From an uncultured Tateyamaria sp. (GTDB taxonomy: Bacteria > Pseudomonadota > Alphaproteobacteria > Rhodobacterales > Rhodobacteraceae), in contig CAJQRC010000017.1 in assembly GCA_905480645.1 (NCBI GenBank), forward strand, positions 1 to 64,000: a DNA stretch of 64,000 nt, in the 5' to 3' direction. Within the stretch, counting starts at the first letter, position 1, and every line of letters starts with the position of its first letter. Positions 18,257 to 26,369 of the stretch are shown here, piece after piece. A program made the translations under genes and the position numbers. The notes beneath the pieces are model-generated. The model was given only the letters and a program-made list of their open reading frames with translations, had not been told where the DNA came from and made no database searches.

Positions 18257-19656
18257 TTGCCATTCTCCGCCCAGTAGTCTCTAAAAACATCTTCAACTTT
18301 TGGTTCACAGTTTGGGATTTCACGTACGATCTTGGTCGTTTGCATGAAATGCTTCCAATGCAGATTGTCATCAATTGAGTTGCCACCCCAAGAACCGCAC
18401 CCCATTGAGAGAGAGAATGGCATACCATTATTAAACGCGCCGCCTGTTGCGAATGTATGAGCCTGATTGACAATAACTCGGCTTGTTGGAATGGCATTTG
18501 CCAAGGCTAGTGGGCGCGCTGAATCCGTCGAGTGGATTCCAACAGAATGGCCGGCTCCTTGAAAAAGTTGGATGTTTCGAGTGACTTCAATTGCAGTTTC
18601 GAAGTTTTGTGCTCGATAAACCGCTAAAACTCGGCTTAGCTTTTCGCCTGATAAAGGGTGACCGGGACCGATACCGCTGGTTTCAACTGCAATATATTGT
18701 GTGTTGGCGGGGACTTCGTCTGTCAGGTCAAGTGCTTCGATTAATTTGTCAGCGTCTTGGGCAATTGCTCGCGGATTAAGATGGCCTTTGACCCAAAGTT
18801 TCTCAATGATACGGGTATCATCCGTGATAAGTGCGCCGCCCGCTTTAGCCATTTCGGCCACAAATTCTTCATATATTTTGTCAACTACCACAATGGCATT
18901 TTCTGATGAACAGGATGTTGCGTTATCAAATGTTTTGGATGCACTAATTTTCTGCGCAGCAGCGGTTAAATCTGCTGTCTCATCAATAATTACAGTAACA
19001 TTGCCCGCGCCCACCGCTAAAGCAGGAGTGCCAGAGGTATAGGCGCGGCGCACATTATTTTGGCTGCCAGTCACAACGATCATATCTGAAATTTCAAGTA
19101 GTCTTTGTGTCTTTTCCTTTGAGCCACGACCAGGAATCATTTGTACCAGATCACGATCTATCCCACACTTGTCGAATTCTGCGTAGATATAATCCAGTAA
19201 TGTTTTGAAAGTGGGAATACCTTTAGGGGAAGGTGACACGACGATAGCATTGCCACATTTCAAGGCATTTATTATGTTGTTAGCCGGTGTCGCCCCTGGA
19301 TTTGTTGACGGTACAACTGCTCCGATCACGCCGATGGGCCGCGCAATTTTGGTAAGGCCAGTCTCTTTATCACTACTAACAACACCAAATGTTTTGGCAT
19401 GCTGGAGATCCCGCATCAAACCCAATGTTTTGCGATGGTTTTTTGTTATTTTGTCTTGGACATTGCCAAGACCGGTTGTTTCAACCGCCAACTTGGCCAA
19501 TTTTTTATTTCGTTGAGGTTCCATAATGGCCCATGCCGCGGCAGTTGCTGCCTGATCATAAAGTGCCTGACTGCCGTTTGCCTCAAACTGCTTCTGGGCA
19601 GTACGGGCGCGCGCAACCATATCCTCGACATCCCGGATTGGGTCTGTGGTAGTCAT
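18253..19656 (-). CDS. Acylating aldehyde dehydrogenase (candidate sulfoacetaldehyde dehydrogenase, SauS-like)
   Basis: VVPSTNPGATPANNIINALKCGNAIVVSPSPKG; catalytic Cys region FDNATSCSSENAIVV; EutE/AdhE-N/SauS-type. Confidence 0.78.
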   Translation of the reverse strand: MTTTDPIRDVEDMVARARTAQKQFEANGSQALYDQAATAAAWAIMEPQRNKKLAKLAVETTGLGNVQDKITKNHRKTLGLMRDLQHAKTFGVVSSDKETGLTKIARPIGVIGAVVPSTNPGATPANNIINALKCGNAIVVSPSPKGIPTFKTLLDYIYAEFDKCGIDRDLVQMIPGRGSKEKTQRLLEISDMIVVTGSQNNVRRAYTSGTPALAVGAGNVTVIIDETADLTAAAQKISASKTFDNATSCSSENAIVVVDKIYEEFVAEMAKAGGALITDDTRIIEKLWVKGHLNPRAIAQDADKLIEALDLTDEVPANTQYIAVETSGIGPGHPLSGEKLSRVLAVYRAQNFETAIEVTRNIQLFQGAGHSVGIHSTDSARPLALANAIPTSRVIVNQAHTFATGGAFNNGMPFSLSMGCGSWGGNSIDDNLHWKHFMQTTKIVREIPNCEPKVEDVFRDYWAENGK

Positions 19657-19677
19657 TTGGTTATCCTGTGAGAGTAT

Positions 19678-19703
19678 GAAGGGGCGTATCTTTACGCCCC
19701 TTC
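19678..19703 (-). promoter_or_regulatory. Intercistronic hairpin between tctC-like and aldehyde dehydrogenase genes
   Basis: gaaggggcgta-tctt-tacgccccttc, 11-bp perfect stem. Confidence 0.7.
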
Positions 19704-19710
19704 TTGAGTT

Positions 19711-20679
19711 TTAGAGACCTGAAAGTAATTCTTTGAGCGTCACTTGACGCGCAGCCCACATTTCCAACACTTCGTCACGTGTCATTATATGCATTGGGCT
19801 ACCACCTGCAGCCATTTTTCCTTTAACGCGGCGGTTTTCGAACATTGTTGGAACAACTACTGCCAAATGGTCAATAATTGCCTGAGGTGTACCCTTTGGC
19901 ACCATAACTCCTCGGAAATTAACGGATGCGTTGTCGATGTCAAAACCTTGCTCAGCCATCGTTGGGACATCTTCCATGAAGCTATTTCGTTCAAGATCAA
20001 AGACGCCAAGGATTTTTACATTTCCTGCTTCGCGTGCTCTGTATGCGTCCGAAAGATTATTCACACCGCCAAGAACTTCGCCGGCAATAACAGATTTCAT
20101 TGCGCCTGCGCCACCCTTGTTACTGGGAATATATGCCAGCTCTACTCCGGCTGCTTTTTCAAGTTGTAAGGCGGCAATATGGTGGCCGACAAACAGGCCT
20201 GCTCCGGAAAACGTTAAGCCTCCAGGGTTTTCCTTAGCGTAGTTAATGACGTCTTGCATTGAGTTGAATGGGCTGTCTGCAGCGACTACAAATACTGCTG
20301 GATCAGCGCCCCAGTTTGCAATTGGTTCAAAGCTGTCTGTGCTATAATCCACACCACCTTCAATTGATTGTGCGACAAAGTGAGGTATGTTGTATGCTCC
20401 CAACGTGTAACCATCTGCCTCGGCTTGGGACGCAAACCAGTTCCAGCCCACACGACCTCCCGCACCAGGTTTGTTAATAATGGCGATAGGCATGCCGAGT
20501 GCGTCTTCGTTCCCTGCTGTCATCGTGACGATGCGGGCTTGGAAATCTGTAGCACCACCTGCGCCATAGCTTACCATCAGCATGATCGGCCGATCAGGAT
20601 AATCGCCATGACCTTCGGCGAGGGCCGGGCCAGTAAGTGTCATCAAGGCTGTCACAGCCCCTACAATCCATTTTTTCAT
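19711..20679 (-). CDS. Tripartite tricarboxylate transporter substrate-binding protein (TctC family)
   Basis: Signal MKKWIVGAVTALMTLTGPALA; DYPDRPIMLMVSYGAGGATDFQARI; start moved to ATG at 20679. Confidence 0.88.
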   Translation of the reverse strand: MKKWIVGAVTALMTLTGPALAEGHGDYPDRPIMLMVSYGAGGATDFQARIVTMTAGNEDALGMPIAIINKPGAGGRVGWNWFASQAEADGYTLGAYNIPHFVAQSIEGGVDYSTDSFEPIANWGADPAVFVVAADSPFNSMQDVINYAKENPGGLTFSGAGLFVGHHIAALQLEKAAGVELAYIPSNKGGAGAMKSVIAGEVLGGVNNLSDAYRAREAGNVKILGVFDLERNSFMEDVPTMAEQGFDIDNASVNFRGVMVPKGTPQAIIDHLAVVVPTMFENRRVKGKMAAGGSPMHIMTRDEVLEMWAARQVTLKELLSGL

Positions 20680-20717
20680 AATAGTTCCTCCCTTGGGTTG
20701 TCTGTCGCTTTTGCGGA

Positions 20718-21182
20718 TCAGAAAAATATCTCTCGCGGTGTGTAAACTTTTAAAAGAACCGCAAAGAGGCCGTACATCACAGCTAGAAAACCACCTGTGA
20801 TTATGATGCGTTTGACCCAAGAACGCGTTTTGAAATGCGAGTTGGGATCGTAAATACTAAGTAAAATAAAGAATGTGAGCGTTGAGGCTGTGTAAAACCC
20901 AAGAGCTTTGGCTGCCCAAAAAACATAAATAAGCGTGATAAACAGTCCTGGTGTGATGTTTTTAATTGCGGCTATGGATAAGCCGGCTCCGACTTTGCTG
21001 CGCCCCATGAGTGCTTTTCCAAATGTCCAAAGTGCGAGGACTGCAAAGACGGTTGAGATCATGCGTGGAAATAGAAAAGCGGCAGCAGGCTCTTGTGTGT
21101 AACTAATATAAGTCACCCAGATACCGACACTGGCGACGATGCCAGAAGCGATGATGTGTTGGTTACGGGGTAAATCGTTCAT
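20718..21182 (-). CDS. Tripartite tricarboxylate transporter small subunit (TctB family)
   Basis: ~150 aa with four TM segments, lies between TctA and TctC and overlaps TctA by 4 nt. Confidence 0.8.
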   Translation of the reverse strand: MNDLPRNQHIIASGIVASVGIWVTYISYTQEPAAAFLFPRMISTVFAVLALWTFGKALMGRSKVGAGLSIAAIKNITPGLFITLIYVFWAAKALGFYTASTLTFFILLSIYDPNSHFKTRSWVKRIIITGGFLAVMYGLFAVLLKVYTPREIFF

Positions 21183-22690
21183 TCCATTACCTCCTCTTTC
21201 GAGGTGTAACGCCGGTTACGCAGTTCCATCCAGAACGAATAACCGATGGAGGTCACAACAATTATGATCAGAGTTAAATTAAGAGGGCCGGTGAAGAAGT
21301 ATTGGCTCACGCTTGAAGTGGCATTGGCAATCATAGATCCTTGAATAAAGTTTGCTTCTGCTATTGGGCCAAGAATTAAACCAAGAACCAGAGGAGCAGC
21401 AGAAAAACCAAAACGCTCAAGAAAGTACATTGCGACACCTAGAGACGCCATAACGTAGACGTCTCCCATTGAATTTTGGACAGAATAACTACCAAATACA
21501 GCTAGACCTAGAACTACGGCAGCCATAACTGAATGGGGAACGCGCGCTACGCTTGCAGCTAATCCGGCGACGTAGAGGCCAAAGACACACATAAGTACCT
21601 GACCTATCAGCATTGAGTTGATGAACGTCCAGGCTACGTCTGGATGGTTGTCAAAGAGATCTGAACCTGGAAAAATTCCATGGATTAGCAATCCACCTAA
21701 GAGTACTGCAGCGGTTGGAGACCCAGGAATGGAAAGAGTTAACAAAGGTACAAGTGATGGCCCGACCATTGCATTATTTGCAGCTTCTGCTGCAATGACA
21801 CCTTCACTATGACCTGTCCCAAATTTGTCTCTTTCGGGGCTAAACTTTTTGGATTGATCATAAGCTACCAGCCCTGCGATTTGACCACCAACACCCGGAA
21901 TTAATCCAATAAAACTGCCGACTGCTGTGCCTATAGCCAATGCTCTTTTGCGATTGAATACCTCTGCAATGGCAGTTTTAATTGGACTTTTATGGACTAC
22001 AATAATCTCAGCAGATGTCGATGCGCGGCCTTTGGCAAACATTGTAATTACTTGTGGGATTGCGAAAAGGCCGATCAAAGCTGGGATGACATTGATTCCG
22101 CCTCCTAAAGCGGAGTGAAATATAAAGCGTTGTGCGCCCATTATGTCGTCAAAGCCAATCGTTGCCAGCCATAGTCCAATACAACCGGACAAAAGGCCTT
22201 TAACTACCGAACTGGAGTCTAGCGACCCAATGACTGTAACTCCTAAGATGGCGAGCCAAAACAGGTGTGATGGCCCAAACGCTAACGCCCATTTTGCGAG
22301 GATAGGTGTCAGGAAAATTAAAAGTAATACACCAAAAACTCCACCAACTGCCGAGGCTAGAAATGATAGTTGTAGCGCTTTTGCACCCTCGCCCTTTTGC
22401 GCCATTGCATGGCCGTCAAGGGTTGTCGCGATATTGGCCGGTGCACCTGGGATTTTTAATAAAATCGCACTGACTGCACCGCCAGCAACAGTTGATGTAT
22501 AAGCTGCTCCAAGAAGGATTAATCCTTGAGCAGGGGCAAGTTGAAAAGTGAATGGAATAAGAAGCGCCACCGCCATTGTGGGAGACAGTCCAGGTGTTGC
22601 ACCTAGTATTAAACCGCCAACTGTACCCAACAGTAGTAGTAAAAAATTAAACGGTAAAAATACTTCACTCAGGTAGCTTACGAATTCCAA
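21179..22690 (-). CDS. Tripartite tricarboxylate transporter large permease (TctA family)
   Basis: GTVGGLILGATPGLSPTMAVALLIPFTF, LIPGVGGQIAGLVAYDQSKKFS, SIPGSPTAAVLLGGLLIHG. Confidence 0.92.
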   Translation of the reverse strand: MEFVSYLSEVFLPFNFLLLLLGTVGGLILGATPGLSPTMAVALLIPFTFQLAPAQGLILLGAAYTSTVAGGAVSAILLKIPGAPANIATTLDGHAMAQKGEGAKALQLSFLASAVGGVFGVLLLIFLTPILAKWALAFGPSHLFWLAILGVTVIGSLDSSSVVKGLLSGCIGLWLATIGFDDIMGAQRFIFHSALGGGINVIPALIGLFAIPQVITMFAKGRASTSAEIIVVHKSPIKTAIAEVFNRKRALAIGTAVGSFIGLIPGVGGQIAGLVAYDQSKKFSPERDKFGTGHSEGVIAAEAANNAMVGPSLVPLLTLSIPGSPTAAVLLGGLLIHGIFPGSDLFDNHPDVAWTFINSMLIGQVLMCVFGLYVAGLAASVARVPHSVMAAVVLGLAVFGSYSVQNSMGDVYVMASLGVAMYFLERFGFSAAPLVLGLILGPIAEANFIQGSMIANATSSVSQYFFTGPLNLTLIIIVVTSIGYSFWMELRNRRYTSKEEVME

Positions 22691-22736
22691 ACACCAGATC
22701 CTCGTTAAATCAGCAGTTGACGGTTTAAGCTAAATA

Positions 22737-22764
22737 ATGAAAATAGTTTTGCAAATGTTTTCAT
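22737..22764. promoter_or_regulatory. Inverted repeat in the tctA/lacI divergent intergenic region (candidate LacI-family operator)
   Basis: atgaaaa-N14-ttttcat enclosing tttgcaaa. Confidence 0.3.
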
Positions 22765-22788
22765 AAAAAATGATTAATTTAATTACAA

Positions 22789-23802
22789 ATGTCTGATAAA
22801 AAACAAAAAAAAGCGGATATTGTTGCTGTAGCAATTGCAGCAAGTGTATCTCCAGCAACTGTTTCCCGCTTTTTCAATAGGCCAGAGTTGGTGAGACTTT
22901 CGACTCGTCGGAAGATTGACAGAACAGTAAAAAAGCTTGGATATATTCGCAATCGCGCAGCCCAGACCATACATGGAATACGAAGTGGTACTATCGGGCT
23001 CGTTGTCCCAACGATTGATAACACTATTTTTGCCGAGATGATTCAAGCCTTCTCGGATGAAGTTGGATTAAATGGGTTTACGATTTTGCTTGGAACTCAC
23101 AATTATAACAACGCCCGAGAATACGATGTCCTAAGAAAGTTTTTAGAACACCGTGTCGATGGTGTTGCTGTTGTTGGGCTGGACCACTCTGAAGAAGTCT
23201 ATAATCTTATTGAAAGCCAGAACATCCCCTCTGTTTCTCTTTGGAATTATGCAAAATCGTCTCGGCTTATATGTGTGGGAGCTGATAATTTTGACGCGGG
23301 TCGTAAAATAGCGGCACATGTTTTAGCGCAAGGTTATTCCAATATTACAACACTATTTCCACCGTTGGCTGGAAATGACCGAGCGACCTCTCGTGCTAAT
23401 GGTATAATGAAAGTACTAGAAGAAGGCGGAGTTTCCCCAGCCTTGGCTGATCAATTGGAAACTCTTTACAGTATTTCTTCAGCGAAAAAAGTTGTGATCG
23501 ATTATCTTAAATCTGGATCTAGACCTGACGCTATTATCTGTTGCAATGATATACTCGCCTTAGGCGCAGTTTATGCATCCCAATCGCTTGGATTGAGTGT
23601 TCCTGAAGACATAGCAGTCACAGGGGTTGGAGATTTTAAGGGATCTAAAGAAATTGAACCTGCTCTTACAACAATCCGTATACCTGCAAAAACAATTGGA
23701 GCCCTTGGGGGGGCTGCATTGGTGCAATCAATAATATCGCCTGAATCAGAATTGGAAAATCGTTGTTGCGTGTCAGACCTGGTGACACGCTCTACCTGTT
23801 AA
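22789..23802 (+). CDS. LacI-family transcriptional regulator
   Basis: HTH VAIAASVSPATVSRFFNRPELVRLSTRRKIDRTVKKLGYIRNRAAQ plus periplasmic-binding-like domain. Confidence 0.88.
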   Translation: MSDKKQKKADIVAVAIAASVSPATVSRFFNRPELVRLSTRRKIDRTVKKLGYIRNRAAQTIHGIRSGTIGLVVPTIDNTIFAEMIQAFSDEVGLNGFTILLGTHNYNNAREYDVLRKFLEHRVDGVAVVGLDHSEEVYNLIESQNIPSVSLWNYAKSSRLICVGADNFDAGRKIAAHVLAQGYSNITTLFPPLAGNDRATSRANGIMKVLEEGGVSPALADQLETLYSISSAKKVVIDYLKSGSRPDAIICCNDILALGAVYASQSLGLSVPEDIAVTGVGDFKGSKEIEPALTTIRIPAKTIGALGGAALVQSIISPESELENRCCVSDLVTRSTC

Positions 23803-23830
23803 TTTGAGTTTTGGTTTAACTGAATGTCTT

Positions 23831-24733
23831 TCAGACGAATAAATCTTTACTGTGTGTGGCAATATAATCCACGAACAGACGTACCTTTGGATCTTGCAAC
23901 TGTTTGTGTGGGTATAGACACCCAAAGATTGTTGGAACAGGGGGTGTTTTTGGTAAAATTTCAACAAGACGCCCTGTCTTTAAATGTTCTTTGACGTCAA
24001 AACGTGGTTTATTAATGATGCCGCGGCCAGAAATAGCCCAATCTGTTAAAACATCCCCGTCATCGGCATCATATTTTCCACTTACTTCAATTTTAACTGG
24101 GCCTGTATCCGTTTGCATAGTCCAGAAGTATTCAGGTGATCGAGGGTATCGTAGCAGTAAACAGTTATGATCCAGTTTAACAAGATCCTCGATTGTTTCT
24201 GGCACACCGAAGGCTGACAAGTAAGTAGGCGCTGCACATAGTACCCTATCGCAGTCTGCAATTTTTTTCAGTTTCATATTGGAATCGCTAGGTTTCCCCA
24301 CAAAAAAGGCTACGTCTAAGCCTTCAGCGAGAATATCAATCTTGCGATCAGAAAGGCGCATTCGTACTTGAATTTCTGGGTAGATATCTACAAAATCTGG
24401 AGCTAAACGGGCTACTATTCTGCGCCCTACACCAAGTGGTGCCGATACTCTTATAGCGCCGCGTGGACTGTCTGAAAAGTTTGAGATCTTAGCTTCGGCA
24501 GTATCCAAAGCGCGCAGTATATTTTTTGCCTCGTCATAAAAAACCAAACCAGCTTCTGTGGGTGTGATTGAACGAGTTGTTCTGTTGAATAACCGTACGC
24601 CAAGTTTATTTTCAAGCTCTTTGATACGTTTGCTTGCGACAGCTGGTGTCAGTCGTAAGTCTCGACCACCGGAAGTAATGCTTCCAAGTTCCAATACTCT
24701 AATAAAAACGCGTAGACTCTCAATGTAGGCCAT
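23831..24733 (-). CDS. LysR-family transcriptional regulator
   Basis: MAYIESLRVFIRVLELGSITSGGRDLRLTPAVASKRIKELENKLGVRLFNRTTRSITPTEAG; start chosen at internal Met (ORF opens at 24811). Confidence 0.85.
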   Translation of the reverse strand: MAYIESLRVFIRVLELGSITSGGRDLRLTPAVASKRIKELENKLGVRLFNRTTRSITPTEAGLVFYDEAKNILRALDTAEAKISNFSDSPRGAIRVSAPLGVGRRIVARLAPDFVDIYPEIQVRMRLSDRKIDILAEGLDVAFFVGKPSDSNMKLKKIADCDRVLCAAPTYLSAFGVPETIEDLVKLDHNCLLLRYPRSPEYFWTMQTDTGPVKIEVSGKYDADDGDVLTDWAISGRGIINKPRFDVKEHLKTGRLVEILPKTPPVPTIFGCLYPHKQLQDPKVRLFVDYIATHSKDLFV

Positions 24734-24830
24734 GAATACCAATTTGTTCAGTTGTATTAGTTTTGCAGTTTGATCATTAATTATCAACAATTTGTTGAAA
24801 GTATTTAGCAATAATGATCCTATTTATGTA

Positions 24831-24855
24831 AAATAAGGTCTATTATACCTTATTT
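24831..24855. promoter_or_regulatory. Inverted repeat between lysR and xdhA (candidate operator)
   Basis: aaataaggt-ctattat-accttattt, 9-bp perfect arms, 7-bp spacer. Confidence 0.5.
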
Positions 24856-24895
24856 AGGTTAAGCAACTTTTTACATTAAATATGAAGAAATAAAT

Positions 24896-26353
24896 ATGAC
24901 ATACCGAACCGACATTCGTTTTTTGTTAAATGGTAAGACCATCTCGCTTTCTTCTGTTGGTGCAGATCAAACGCTCCTCGACTTTCTCAGGCTTGAATGC
25001 CGCCTAACGGGTACCAAAGAGGGTTGTGCAGAAGGGGATTGCGGAGCCTGTACTACACTGGTCGGTCGCCTAGTTGATGGTAACTTGACGTATGCTCCGG
25101 TAAATTCTTGTATTCGTTTTCTCGCTTCGGTGGATGGATGCCACGTTGTGACAGTAGAATATCTTTCAGGGCCGGAAGGGCGTTTGCATCCGGTTCAGCA
25201 GGCTATGGTTGAACATCATGGCAGCCAATGTGGGTTTTGCACACCTGGCTTTATAATGTCGCTATATGCACTTTGGATGGAAATTCCTGAACCAACTATC
25301 AGGCAAATAGAAATTGCACTTCAGGGTAATCTCTGTCGCTGTACTGGTTACGCTCCTATTATAAAAGCAGCAGCCGCAATTAATCATTACGGCTCGCCTG
25401 CTGCTGATCATCTTAATACCGAACGTGTCGAAGTTACTGAACAACTCGCAAGCTTGTGGGATGGCTTGCGCATTACATCTGGTCCGGAAGACAACTTAAG
25501 TATTTTACCATCTGATTTAGATGATTTAGCCGAATGCTTATTGGAGTATCCTAACGGTACGATCATTGCAGGTGCTACCGATGTAGGATTGTGGGTTAAT
25601 AAGTTTTTTCGCAACATAGGCCCAGCTATTTTTACTGGGCATCTGAGCGATTTTAAAACTGTTGAAGTGCAGGGAGATGCGCTTTTTATAGGCGCTGGCG
25701 CCAGTTATACTGATTGCCAAGAAAGTCTGTCCAAGCATTTGCCACACCTTGTGACCTATTGGGATCGTATAGCAGGTTGGCAGGTGCGTAATATGGGGAC
25801 TGTAGGAGGTAATATCGCTAATGGATCTCCAATTGGAGATACCCCGCCTGTTCTGATAGCGCTGGGCGCACAAATTCAGTTGCGATGTGGTAATGAACGC
25901 CGTGATTTACCTCTTGAAAACTTTTTTATTGATTACGGTAAGCAGGATAGGAAAGTTGGTGAATTTGTTGAAAGCATCCGTGTGCCGTTACCCAAAAATG
26001 ATGAACGCAATGCCGCTTATAAGATCTCAAAACGCAGGGATGATGATATTTCTTCTGTGGCGGTTGGGATTAATATGGTGGTCACCAACGAGATAATTGT
26101 TGGATGCCGTATTGCTTATGGAGGGATGGCGGCAACACCAAAACGGGCAGCAAATGCTGAGGGTGCCTTAATCGGTAATAGTTTGACAAAGGCGAGCTTT
26201 GAAAAGGCGGCAGCTGCGCTTTCAGAAGATTTTAAACCATTAAGTGATTGGCGCGGATCCGCAGAGTATCGAATGCTTTCAGCCCAAAATTTACTACGTC
26301 GTTTTTATCTTGAGCAGGCATCAGACACGCCTGTTCAATTGGTCTCAGCCTGA
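24896..26353 (+). CDS. xdhA: Xanthine dehydrogenase small subunit (2Fe-2S + FAD domains)
   Basis: CRLTGTKEGCAEGDCGACTTLVG, QCGFCTPGF, LCRCTGY; FAD domain IIAGATDVG and VRNMGTVGGNIANGSPIGDTPP. Confidence 0.93.
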   Translation: MTYRTDIRFLLNGKTISLSSVGADQTLLDFLRLECRLTGTKEGCAEGDCGACTTLVGRLVDGNLTYAPVNSCIRFLASVDGCHVVTVEYLSGPEGRLHPVQQAMVEHHGSQCGFCTPGFIMSLYALWMEIPEPTIRQIEIALQGNLCRCTGYAPIIKAAAAINHYGSPAADHLNTERVEVTEQLASLWDGLRITSGPEDNLSILPSDLDDLAECLLEYPNGTIIAGATDVGLWVNKFFRNIGPAIFTGHLSDFKTVEVQGDALFIGAGASYTDCQESLSKHLPHLVTYWDRIAGWQVRNMGTVGGNIANGSPIGDTPPVLIALGAQIQLRCGNERRDLPLENFFIDYGKQDRKVGEFVESIRVPLPKNDERNAAYKISKRRDDDISSVAVGINMVVTNEIIVGCRIAYGGMAATPKRAANAEGALIGNSLTKASFEKAAAALSEDFKPLSDWRGSAEYRMLSAQNLLRRFYLEQASDTPVQLVSA

Positions 26354-26369
26354 GCTAGGAGATTATCGG

